Assembly: GCA_022563455.1 (NCBI GenBank)
Contig: JADFNI010000005.1
Coordinates: 1 to 32,566 of the forward strand
Source of the DNA: Nanobdellota archaeon
GTDB lineage: Archaea; Nanobdellota; Nanobdellia; Pacearchaeales; GW2011-AR1
DNA length: 32,566 nt
Reading direction: 5' to 3'
The translations under genes were made by a program, and so were the position numbers. This document shows positions 14,912 to 21,661 of the stretch, piece after piece. The notes under the pieces were generated by a model. It did not search any database and was not told the DNA's origin. It saw nothing but the letters and a program-made list of their open reading frames with translations. Numbering within the stretch: the stretch's first letter is position 1; each line of letters opens with the position of its first letter.

Positions 14912-15665
14912 CAATAATTTCTCCATTCATTATTTTCCTAAGATTATTACCTATACTTTTTTCAAAAGTCTTTTTAACAACCTCATGAAACTCTTCTAAT
15001 AGATTAATTATGTCCTCCTTGGACAATTCCCCTTCTAAAAAACAATCAGTATCTAAGGTAAATTCCTTTCTCACTATTTTACTTGGATACAAACTATTTG
15101 GGATACCATATTTAAAAACAATAGTATAATTATCTTCTTTAATGTAAATTTCTTGCATTGTTCTCATCAAGTTCTTAGAACTCACAAATCTTATTGAAGA
15201 TGTAAGATCATCACAGATAATGTCTTTCCAATCAAGTGGATCTCCTGAATCTAATTTTATTTCATCTATATATCTTAATCCAATTCTATCTATAATCTCA
15301 ATAGTATATTCTTCAAAAAGAGACTTAAGAATTAATTTGATATCTGAAGTAAGCTCTTTAAAATTAGAGTAGTAATTTTTATATTCTAAATTCAATGAAT
15401 TTTTAGATAATATAACAGCTTTTGTTTTCTCTTTATTGTAAAATTGCCATGTTCTTGCTCCTACAGATACTTGATTTTTATTTAAATTTTCCCCTGATGA
15501 AACAGATAGATTAATATTTAGTTCGCTTGGTTCCCTCAATATGGGGAATAAATCAATTATCTTTGATTGAAACCCTGAAGGAAGTTTGTTTTCAAGTTCA
15601 AGAATTGTAGGAAAGTCAATTCTAAAGATTATATTACTAATAAAATTCTTTTTATATTCTCCCAT
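14904..15665 (-). CDS. TIGR04255-like family protein
   Basis: 253 residues. Features are a Pro-rich start, 'KTKAVILSKNSLNLEYKNYYSNF' (strand then 'Y..f..l') and 'IIDRIGLRYIDEIKL' (about residue 140), matching the 'y.RiGLRYiN.i' hallmark of the sporadically distributed TIGR04255 family. The closing 'LLEEFHEVVKKTFEKSIGNNLRKIM' matches the usual C-terminal helix ('lh..i...Fe..iT...r..M'). Function unknown; the patchy distribution suggests horizontal transfer. First gene of a three-gene minus-strand operon inside the repeat-bounded cassette. Confidence 0.65.
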   Translation of the reverse strand: MGEYKKNFISNIIFRIDFPTILELENKLPSGFQSKIIDLFPILREPSELNINLSVSSGENLNKNQVSVGARTWQFYNKEKTKAVILSKNSLNLEYKNYYSNFKELTSDIKLILKSLFEEYTIEIIDRIGLRYIDEIKLDSGDPLDWKDIICDDLTSSIRFVSSKNLMRTMQEIYIKEDNYTIVFKYGIPNSLYPSKIVRKEFTLDTDCFLEGELSKEDIINLLEEFHEVVKKTFEKSIGNNLRKIMNGEIIDG

Positions 15666-15778
15666 ATATTTTACAACACTCTAGACTATTTAAAAATATA
15701 TCTTTTTTCGCAATTCTGACAGTTGCTAGTATGCCTTGATTTGAAAAGTTTTTTAAAGTTGAAAATATTTATAGAACT

Positions 15779-15961
15779 ATGGAATTTTGTAATGTCAGTT
15801 GGTGGTTGGATATTGTGGCCATTCTTATTCTTCTCGGATTTAATGTTGTAGGGATCTTTTCCAAGTGGCTTAGAGAGAATTTTGGGATCCCAAAGAATAT
15901 AATTCAATCAATTCTGGCGGCATACCTGATTGTCTCTGTTATTCTTTGTAGACCATTTTAA
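15779..15961 (+). CDS. Small two-helix membrane protein, 60 aa
   Basis: 60 residues: 'VSWWLDIVAILILLGFNVVGIF', a basic loop 'SKWLRENFGIPK', then 'NIIQSILAAYLIVSVILC', i.e. a helical hairpin. A TATA-like TTTTTAAAG lies about 27 nt before the ATG. Divergent from the TIGR04255-like operon and still inside the repeat-bounded cassette. Function unknown. The minus-strand ORF over the same bases has no family signs. Confidence 0.5.
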   Translation: MEFCNVSWWLDIVAILILLGFNVVGIFSKWLRENFGIPKNIIQSILAAYLIVSVILCRPF

Positions 15962-15971
15962 TCTATATAGA

Positions 15972-16047
15972 TTTACTTCGGACAGTATCATTCTACTTCG
16001 GATACCCCCAACGTATGCTCGGACTGAATCTGTAGAACAACCCAATT
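15972..16047 (+). repeat. Dispersed element copy A, right end of the 2.1-kb cassette
   Basis: It carries two ACTTCGGA units and ends in GACTGAATCTGTAGAACA then ACCCAAT. It is the inverted partner of copy C; the 17-nt end CTGTAGAACAACCCAAT is shared with copy B at 5856-5920. Confidence 0.6.
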
Positions 16048-16074
16048 TATAAATGGTGAATTTTTGAATTTACC

Positions 16075-16857
16075 ATGGAAAATGGAGAATTATCTCCGAG
16101 ACAATTTACCGCGATTAAAGGAAGCATTGATCTAGGGAGAACTTTGACAGAAGAACATCCAGAAATAGCTAATCTTTACAGGGAGGGTAGCTCCATACCT
16201 CAAATCGTAGAAGAATTAGACATACAATCAAGATATGACGTTACAGGTAATATCGCATGGAGTGGTGTTCAAAGAGCAATCTCAGGTCATGAGAGTGGTT
16301 TTAATTCGGATCCATATGAAGGACTAATTCCAGATACTAGAGAAAGAGGGGAATTGGCAAAAGACCACAATCGGAAAAGTGGCCTTAAATCATATGAAAT
16401 GAGAATTGGTGCTCATGGGAGAACTGCTGAACAAACAACGAAAGATAATAGAAGGGCTGGTCGTAAGACCTATCAAATGGGGGTTGGAATTCATGCCCAA
16501 ACATCAGAAAGATTAAGTGAACTTGGTCGCAAGGGAGGTCGCAAAGCATACGAAGAAGGATTAGGAATGTTTGGGAGAACTTCGGAACAAACTAGTGAGG
16601 ATAGTCACAAAGGGGGTTACAATGCTACACTAAATAGGGGTCAAATACCTTGGGTAATAGGGAGAATACCTGAAGTAGAATATGCCTACGCATTAACTTT
16701 TCTTCCAGAATTTCAAAAAGATTCTTCCAGAGTCAATAATAAATTAATTGCTCTAGAATTAAACATAGAATATCATGATTGTGAAGAAGTGAGAACTGTA
16801 AGTGCAGTTAGATCTCAACTTTCGAAATACAGAAAATCTCTTGAGGAGAAGGTTTAG
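16075..16857 (+). CDS. HN..SG/HGRT-type repeat protein with N-terminal HTH-like region
   Basis: 260 residues. Residues 28-70 ('EIANLYREGSSIPQIVEEL', 'YDVTGNIAWSGVQRAISGH') look like a helix-turn-helix that reads DNA. Three to four copies of a unit of about 27 residues follow: 'KDHNRKSGLKSYEMRIGAHG', 'DNRRAGRKTYQMGVGIHAQT', 'LGRKGGRKAYEEGLGMFGRT', 'DSHKGGYNATLNRGQIPW'. They resemble NUMOD3/KGG-type nucleic-acid-binding repeats. The C-terminus 'EVEYAYALTFLPEFQ...SKYRKSLEEK' is a second helical region. I have seen proteins of this plan in DPANN and CPR genomes without a known role; nucleic acid binding is inference. Confidence 0.6.
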   Translation: MENGELSPRQFTAIKGSIDLGRTLTEEHPEIANLYREGSSIPQIVEELDIQSRYDVTGNIAWSGVQRAISGHESGFNSDPYEGLIPDTRERGELAKDHNRKSGLKSYEMRIGAHGRTAEQTTKDNRRAGRKTYQMGVGIHAQTSERLSELGRKGGRKAYEEGLGMFGRTSEQTSEDSHKGGYNATLNRGQIPWVIGRIPEVEYAYALTFLPEFQKDSSRVNNKLIALELNIEYHDCEEVRTVSAVRSQLSKYRKSLEEKV

Positions 16858-16865
16858 GTTGGTTA

Positions 16866-16907
16866 ATCAGCGTTGCTGATACGCCCTTGGGACGCCCCAA
16901 CCGGCGT
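16866..16907 (+). terminator. Tandem hairpins after the 16075 gene, including an ACGCCCCAAC element
   Basis: ATCAGC-GTT-GCTGAT (16866-16880) is a perfect stem-loop starting 8 bp after the stop codon. It is followed by ACGCC-CCAACC-GGCGT (16892-16907), a perfect copy of the dispersed hairpin. Position suggests a role in 3'-end formation or RNA stability; no T-tract follows. Confidence 0.45.
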
Positions 16908-17039
16908 GACTGGAGATGTGTGACTTTTATGGGTGGAAAAATCCCTACCAGAGTTTAGTATTTAGATAAATTGGTTCTTTAGTTTCTAAAACTCTTTTTA
17001 TAAAATTATCCCTTTCATAAAACACTCCGTCCCCAGTTG

Positions 17040-17174
17040 ATGGAAAAGAGATCTTCGTTTTCTTATAAATTAAAATACTATAGAGACCCTGACGAATTTA
17101 TAACTGAAATGAAAAAGATGGTTAAATCTGGACAGGCAATGCCTTTGCTGATATGGTTGTTCAAAGAAAAATAA
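17040..17174 (+). CDS. Small hypothetical protein, 44 aa
   Basis: ATG at 17040, TAA at 17172. The peptide 'SYKLKYYRDPDEFITEMKKM...AMPLLIWLFKEK' is compact and charged with a hydrophobic end. An AT-rich TTTTTATAAAAT lies about 40 nt upstream. Not recognised; possibly a remnant. Confidence 0.3.
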   Translation: MEKRSSFSYKLKYYRDPDEFITEMKKMVKSGQAMPLLIWLFKEK

Positions 17175-17203
17175 TTCTAACTTTATATAAAACTCCAAGA
17201 TCT

Positions 17204-17240
17204 AACTGGGACACTTTTGTCCAACGCCCTGTTAGGGTAT
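17204..17240 (+). repeat. 19-bp exact repeat (copy 1) plus ACGCCC hairpin
   Basis: AACTGGGACACTTTTGTCC is repeated exactly at 19707-19725 and contains the inverted repeat GGACA-CTTT-TGTCC. Directly behind it is ACGCCC-TGTTA-GGGTAT (17224-17240), a member of the dispersed hairpin family. Confidence 0.6.
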
Positions 17241-17282
17241 TACTTTTTTGGCGGTTTATTCACAATTAGCTTAGTCAGTGCA

Positions 17283-17357
17283 ATGTTTTTTGATATTGGT
17301 GACGATAAGGATAGTTTAGATACTTTTTTATATTCAATTTCATCCTATAAAATATGA
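17283..17357 (+). pseudogene. Possible remnant peptide coupled to the M64-like gene
   Basis: ATG at 17283 encodes 'MFFDIGDDKDSLDTFLYSIS' and a short tail, with TGA overlapping the ATG at 17354 (ATGA). The frame is open upstream through a hydrophobic stretch ('LLGYYFFGGLFTISLVSA') into the 19-bp repeat, so this may be the tail of a membrane protein cut by the repeat. The rest of 16858-17353 shows only the small ORF and repeats listed. Confidence 0.3.
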
Positions 17358-18523
17358 ATAAATTTATAATTGGATTTATTATGTTTGTTGTATTTGTGGT
17401 AGCAAATTTATTAGTTCTTATTTATGACCCTTTTGAACTGTCTAAGAAGGATGTTGGAACTTCAACAAGAGAAGTTATTGAAAATTCTTCTCAAGAGATT
17501 AAAGTGAAGGTTCCAAATGAGAAAGTTAATGAAAGTACTTCTGTAGTTGAAGAACCTGATGAGGTCCCGATTATTTTTGAAGAAGAACTTAGTGATGCTT
17601 CATTTAATGGATGCTTGGAGTTGATACCAGGCCATAATATCCAGGAGGCAAATAGGGCTAATATAATTATAATTGGGATGGGGATAGAGAAATTAGGTGG
17701 TATTCCGCCCCTAGAAATTCTAAAATCGATTTCAGAGCATATTATAGATTTTGATGGAGATAATTATGGCTTATTTAATGTTACACCATTTAAAGAGAAT
17801 AAAGATAAATTTAATTTATGGTATGTAAGCGAAATACCTCCGCTTGAGAACTGTGGAGGCCCCCATAGTTATGGATGTAGCAGTCCTCCCCTAAACGTAA
17901 GGCTTGAATGTGAATTACCAAATCAATATTTAATTTTCGTACAAAATTCAGTATTTACAGCTAATGGAGTTCATTCTCAACCTTCCGGACTTGATATTCC
18001 AATCGAACCTAGTGAGGTGACTCTTCCTGTGCCAATTCAACTATCTGAAGAAGGCTTACAGGAAGTTGAAGGAAATAAATTATTATTCTTTGAACATATA
18101 ATTGAGGGATCTAAAATATCCGTTTCTGAGCATCCTTCTAAGGTTTTTGTTCATGAGTTTGGTCATGCATTTGGAGATCTAGCGGATGAACGTCCATTGG
18201 TACGAACCAATTCAGGATCTGAACCTGAACAGTTAAATTGCTGGGGGAAAGATATTAGTGAAGAAACTTGTATGGAGGACAGTCCTTGGAGTCACCTAAT
18301 AGGAAATGGTTGTGGAGAAAATGGCGTAATTGATTGCACTTATTCAGATCCTAACTATAATGTTGAAATTGGATGTTTTGAAGGATGTGCTAAATGGGCT
18401 ACAGGTACTTTTAATCCTACAAGAAGATCTATAATGTTTGGTTCTTCTTATGAACCTTATAAGTTTGGGTTGTGGAATGAGGAGTTATTATCCATTGAAA
18501 TAGAGAAATTTAGTGGAGTTTAA
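17354..18523 (+). CDS. Exported M64-like zinc metalloprotease
   Basis: 389 residues. A signal anchor ('FIIGFIMFVVFVVANLLVLI', residues 4-23) is followed by an acidic linker and a catalytic domain. The zinc site 'HEFGHAFGDLADE' starts at H267 and fits peptidase M64 (HEFGHS.g.LaDEY), where two His and a downstream Asp bind zinc and Glu is the base; here 'RP' replaces the usual Tyr. Cys pairs ('NCGGPHSYGC', 'CGENGVIDCTY') suggest disulfides outside the cell. 'TRRSIMFGSSYEPY' gives the Met after the active site ('SiM....'). It probably degrades extracellular or host protein. Confidence 0.75.
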   Translation: MNKFIIGFIMFVVFVVANLLVLIYDPFELSKKDVGTSTREVIENSSQEIKVKVPNEKVNESTSVVEEPDEVPIIFEEELSDASFNGCLELIPGHNIQEANRANIIIIGMGIEKLGGIPPLEILKSISEHIIDFDGDNYGLFNVTPFKENKDKFNLWYVSEIPPLENCGGPHSYGCSSPPLNVRLECELPNQYLIFVQNSVFTANGVHSQPSGLDIPIEPSEVTLPVPIQLSEEGLQEVEGNKLLFFEHIIEGSKISVSEHPSKVFVHEFGHAFGDLADERPLVRTNSGSEPEQLNCWGKDISEETCMEDSPWSHLIGNGCGENGVIDCTYSDPNYNVEIGCFEGCAKWATGTFNPTRRSIMFGSSYEPYKFGLWNEELLSIEIEKFSGV

Positions 18524-18586
18524 TTTTCTATTAATACATTTAGATTATGGAATAAGTTATTAAAGAATCAGATTCTAATAATTATA

Positions 18587-18597
18587 TTTATAAACCT
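18587..18597 (+). promoter_or_regulatory. TATA box of the 18616 membrane-protein gene
   Basis: ATTTATAAACC, about 25 nt before the ATG. Confidence 0.45.
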
Positions 18598-18615
18598 TAA
18601 TTTCATTAGATATAC

Positions 18616-19107
18616 ATGCAAGGTGAAGATTTCTCAAAATTTAATAAGATTTTAATTGGATATATTCTAATTGCAACCTTAATTTCAGTAATCTTTGACT
18701 TTGTTTCTAGTGGAACTGGAATTATTGGTCTTATTGTTTTAATATTATATGGGATTTTTGGAGGATATATCTGGTATATGGTTATTGGGAAGTATGTTCT
18801 TATGAATGGAGATGATAGGGATATGAGGGGATACATCTTGCTATTACTTCCCCTATTAATTTTGATTATTGTCGCTGCTGTAACTGGAAGACTTGAAGGA
18901 GATCAGAGATATATTTTAGCAATACTTTACGGGATTGCATTTATCGGAATTTGTTATTATAGAGTACGGCAGCTAGGATATGGAATGTTTAGTGGATCAA
19001 AGAGGTTATTTGCTTCAGATAATATGGGGTTCATAATTGTATTTGTAGGGTATATTTTGTTGATATTCCTTGCAATATATGTTTTTGGGATACTTGGATA
19101 CGGATAA
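18616..19107 (+). CDS. Integral membrane protein, 163 aa, unknown
   Basis: Not recognised. About five helices: 'IGYILIATLISVIFDFV', 'GLIVLILYGIFGGYIWYM', 'YILLLLPLLILIIVAAV', 'YILAILYGIAFIGICYY' and 'FIIVFVGYILLIFLAIYVF', joined by short charged loops ('MNGDDRDMRG', 'FSGSKRLFASDN'). No conserved catalytic residues stand out. The stop is followed after one base by the ATG of another membrane protein, so the two form an operon. Confidence 0.55.
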   Translation: MQGEDFSKFNKILIGYILIATLISVIFDFVSSGTGIIGLIVLILYGIFGGYIWYMVIGKYVLMNGDDRDMRGYILLLLPLLILIIVAAVTGRLEGDQRYILAILYGIAFIGICYYRVRQLGYGMFSGSKRLFASDNMGFIIVFVGYILLIFLAIYVFGILGYG

Positions 19108-19108
19108 A

Positions 19109-19528
19109 ATGAGTTGGGAAGGACAAATAAAGGCGGTAGGAATTTCAGCGATTGTAGTTGGGGTTCTAACTTTATTGTATTTAGTTAGTGAATTTGCTCA
19201 GAGCAGTCTTTCTTCACTTCCTGGTGGAATGGGCTTTATCCTTATGGGAGTTTTAATGGTTCCAATAATTATTCCATTTATTGCTTGTGGAATTGGTCTT
19301 ATAAAACACAAGAACTGGGCGAGAATAGTTTTAATAGTTATTTCTATTTTAGGACTAATTTCGGTTCCTAATACTTTTATCGGTATAAAGCTTAAACAGA
19401 GTCTTGGTGTTTCTCTTGGATTTATTGACTATGTTCCATTCATATTTGCTGTTTTCTTAATTTGGTTTTTAATAGTATTGTTTAATAAAAATGTTAAAGC
19501 CTTGATGATGCCCAATAGTGGATATTAA
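19109..19528 (+). CDS. Integral membrane protein, 139 aa, unknown
   Basis: Start placed at ATG 19109 ('MSWEGQIKAVGISAIVVGV'), one base after the upstream stop; the track start at 19070 overlaps the previous gene and is unlikely. Four helices with a central 'GGMGFILMGVLMVPIIIPFIACGIGLIKHKNWARIVLIVIS', a pattern seen in small four-helix proteins of unknown function ('G..l.kgk.WAr...li'). Second gene of the operon. Confidence 0.55.
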   Translation: MSWEGQIKAVGISAIVVGVLTLLYLVSEFAQSSLSSLPGGMGFILMGVLMVPIIIPFIACGIGLIKHKNWARIVLIVISILGLISVPNTFIGIKLKQSLGVSLGFIDYVPFIFAVFLIWFLIVLFNKNVKALMMPNSGY

Positions 19529-19706
19529 TCTTATAATGACCCACCTTATCCAAATATACTCGTTACGGAGTTAAAAGGCCATAGGGTTCAAATCTTTGGT
19601 AGGACCATATTCTCCTTATTTTTCCAAAAATTATTTAAACTTCATCTCCTTCAATAAATAATACTAAATACAAAAGGGTGTTGAGTAAATTCCTAATAAA
19701 AAACCC

Positions 19707-19745
19707 AACTGGGACACTTTTGTCCTACCCTTGGTTGGAACGTCC
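19707..19745 (+). repeat. 19-bp exact repeat (copy 2) and ACGTCC half-element
   Basis: AACTGGGACACTTTTGTCC (19707-19725) is identical to 17204-17222; ACGTCC follows at 19740-19745. Confidence 0.55.
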
Positions 19746-19747
19746 AG

Positions 19748-19840
19748 TTAAATCTCCAATTTCTCCTTAATTTTAGCACACCTATCACAAAACTCTCTTA
19801 CTTAGATTTCTAGTATATCTAGTTCTTCGTCAGTTATCAT
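19748..19840 (-). pseudogene. Small protein gene broken by an in-frame TAA
   Basis: On the minus strand GGAGAATAAGAAAATG gives a good ribosome-binding site and start. The frame reads 'MITDEELDILEI', TAA (19802-19804), then 'VREFCDRCAKIKEKLEI' and TAA. Both halves look like one small helical protein of 30 residues with a CDRC motif. The remainder of 19529-20155 holds the 19-bp repeat, an ACGCCCCAACC hairpin and the guaB promoter; nothing else is recognised. Confidence 0.4.
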
Positions 19841-19994
19841 TTTCTTATTCTCCTACCCCTTAATCTTCTCCCACAATAATATTTATAAATTTCATGCACA
19901 TAAGTTGAACATAAGACTTGAAAGGATTTTCTGTTCAAAGAAAAATAAAACCACAACACTTATAACGTCCACCCATGAATGTCACAAAAGTCCG

Positions 19995-20013
19995 GTACGC
20001 CCCAACCGGGTAC
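19995..20013 (+). repeat. Dispersed ACGCCCCAACCGG element, hairpin form
   Basis: GTACGCCC...GGGTAC pairs (one bulged G) around a CAACC loop. Upstream of the guaB promoter. Confidence 0.5.
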
Positions 20014-20120
20014 TTAGAATTTTGCTTATGCCCCTTTTTATTTAATATTATTTGTTGAAGGGATAGAGTTTAAATAATTTTCTTAATCGTTGGAAGAAAA
20101 CTCCAGTTACACGATCACAT

Positions 20121-20130
20121 AAATATATTA
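20121..20130 (+). promoter_or_regulatory. TATA box of guaB-purA
   Basis: AAATATATTA lies about 28 nt before the guaB ATG at 20156; leaderless spacing. Confidence 0.5.
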
Positions 20131-20155
20131 AAAGAGACTTAATATTTGGATAATT

Positions 20156-21661
20156 ATGCGATCAAAAAATGTTCTAGAAAGGGCTAGAGATGAGGGATTA
20201 GCTCTAACTTATGATGATGTAAGATTAAGAACGGGTTTTGCAGAAGTCATGCCTGAAGATGTTGACATTGGGTCAAATTTTTCTAGAAATGTTGGGTTAA
20301 AAATTCCCATAGTAGGTGCTGCAATGGATACAGTTACTGAATATAGATTAGCTATTGAACTTGCCAAACTTGGGGGTATGGGGGTAATTCATAGAAGTTT
20401 GAGTCCGAGTGAACAGGCTTCTAATGTTTCTAAGGTTAAACATCATTTAAATGGATTGATAGAAAAACCCATATACATACTTGAAAGTGAAACAGTCTCT
20501 GAAGTTCTCTCTAGGAGAGAATCCAAGGGATATTCTTTCCATAGTTATCCAGTTTTAGGAAGTGAAGGGAACTTAGTTGGAATAGTCACAAGAAATGATT
20601 TTGAATTTTGTGATAATGATTCTTCCTCTATTGGAGATATTATGTCAACAGAATTAGTAACTTCTCCGGAGAATACTAGCCTTAGTATGGCTTACGATAT
20701 TATGAGAATGGGGAAAAAGAAAATTTTGCCATTGGTAAATGGAGGTGGAGAGATTGTTGGAATGTATGTCTACAGTGATGTTAAAAGGATTAAAACAAGA
20801 AGTGCAGAAAAATATAATTTAGATGAAGGAGGTCAGTTACAGGTAGCTGCAGCTGTTGGAGTTGGTGAAGAAGCTATCGAGAGGGTAGAACTGTTAACTG
20901 AAAAAAAGGTGGATGTTATAGTAATTGATACCGCCCACGGGGATACAAAATCTGTAGTAGACACTTTATTAGAAATAAAGAGAAATTATAGTAATTTAGA
21001 TGTTGTTGTTGGGAATGTATCTGTAGGAGAATCCGCAAAAAGGCTGGCTGATGCTGGAGCTGATGGTATAAAGGTTGGTCAAGGTCCAGGTACAATATGT
21101 ACTACAAGAATGATCGCTGGAATTGGAAGACCACAAGTTTCTGCCATATATGACTGTGCTAAAAGTTTGGAAGGATATGAAATTCCTATATGTGCTGATG
21201 GTGGATTAAGATATTCTGGAGATATTCCCATAGCTATTGCTGCTGGAGCACATTCTGTTATGATGGGCAGTATGTTGGCCGGAACAGATGAAGCTCCTGG
21301 GGAAATGGTATTTTTCCAGGGGAGACAATGGAAAAGATATAGGGGGATGGGATCTTTAAGTGCAATGGAAGAAAGTAGTGCTTCAAGAGAAAGATATTCA
21401 CAGGAGGGGAATGGAAAAAATCAAATGATCCCTGAAGGAATTGAAGGGCTTGTTTCCTATAAGGGGAGACTCGAAGATGTTGTTTTCCAATATGTGGGAG
21501 GTTTAAAGAGGGGAATGGGATATGTCGGGACAAATTCAATAAAAGAACTTAGAGAGAAAGGAGATTTCGATAGAATAACTACTGCAGGATTCTCTGAATC
21601 TCATCCACACGATATAAAAATTACGGGAGATTCTCCAAACTATAGGGGGGAAGAAAGATGA
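20156..21661 (+). CDS. guaB: Inosine-5'-monophosphate dehydrogenase
   Basis: 501 residues. Oxidises IMP to XMP with NAD+, the committed step to GMP. 'ALTYDDVRLRTGFAEVMP' is the usual start. Two CBS domains span about residues 95-215. The active-site loop 'GPGTICTTR' holds the catalytic Cys (C315), then 'ICADGGLRYSGDIPIAIAAGA' and 'MMGSMLAGTDEAPGE' bind phosphate. The flap 'YRGMGSLSAM...RERYSQ' carries the Arg-Tyr pair for hydrolysis of the enzyme-XMP intermediate, so it is a true IMPDH rather than GMP reductase. It overlaps purA by 4 bp (ATGA), placing both IMP branches under one promoter. Confidence 0.95.
   Translation: MRSKNVLERARDEGLALTYDDVRLRTGFAEVMPEDVDIGSNFSRNVGLKIPIVGAAMDTVTEYRLAIELAKLGGMGVIHRSLSPSEQASNVSKVKHHLNGLIEKPIYILESETVSEVLSRRESKGYSFHSYPVLGSEGNLVGIVTRNDFEFCDNDSSSIGDIMSTELVTSPENTSLSMAYDIMRMGKKKILPLVNGGGEIVGMYVYSDVKRIKTRSAEKYNLDEGGQLQVAAAVGVGEEAIERVELLTEKKVDVIVIDTAHGDTKSVVDTLLEIKRNYSNLDVVVGNVSVGESAKRLADAGADGIKVGQGPGTICTTRMIAGIGRPQVSAIYDCAKSLEGYEIPICADGGLRYSGDIPIAIAAGAHSVMMGSMLAGTDEAPGEMVFFQGRQWKRYRGMGSLSAMEESSASRERYSQEGNGKNQMIPEGIEGLVSYKGRLEDVVFQYVGGLKRGMGYVGTNSIKELREKGDFDRITTAGFSESHPHDIKITGDSPNYRGEER

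Noticed and set aside
15686-15907. Minus-strand ORF of 73 aa
   Set aside because: Overlaps the two-helix membrane protein and lacks any recognisable pattern.
16430-16620. CRISPR-like periodicity
   Set aside because: The repetition is at protein level with diverged codons inside a coding gene, without conserved direct repeats and unique spacers.
19575-19607. tRNA 3'-half-like sequence (GGGTTCAAATC and a following TAGGACCA)
   Set aside because: The T loop fits, but no matching 5' acceptor strand, D arm or anticodon arm lies upstream. At best an old tRNA remnant.
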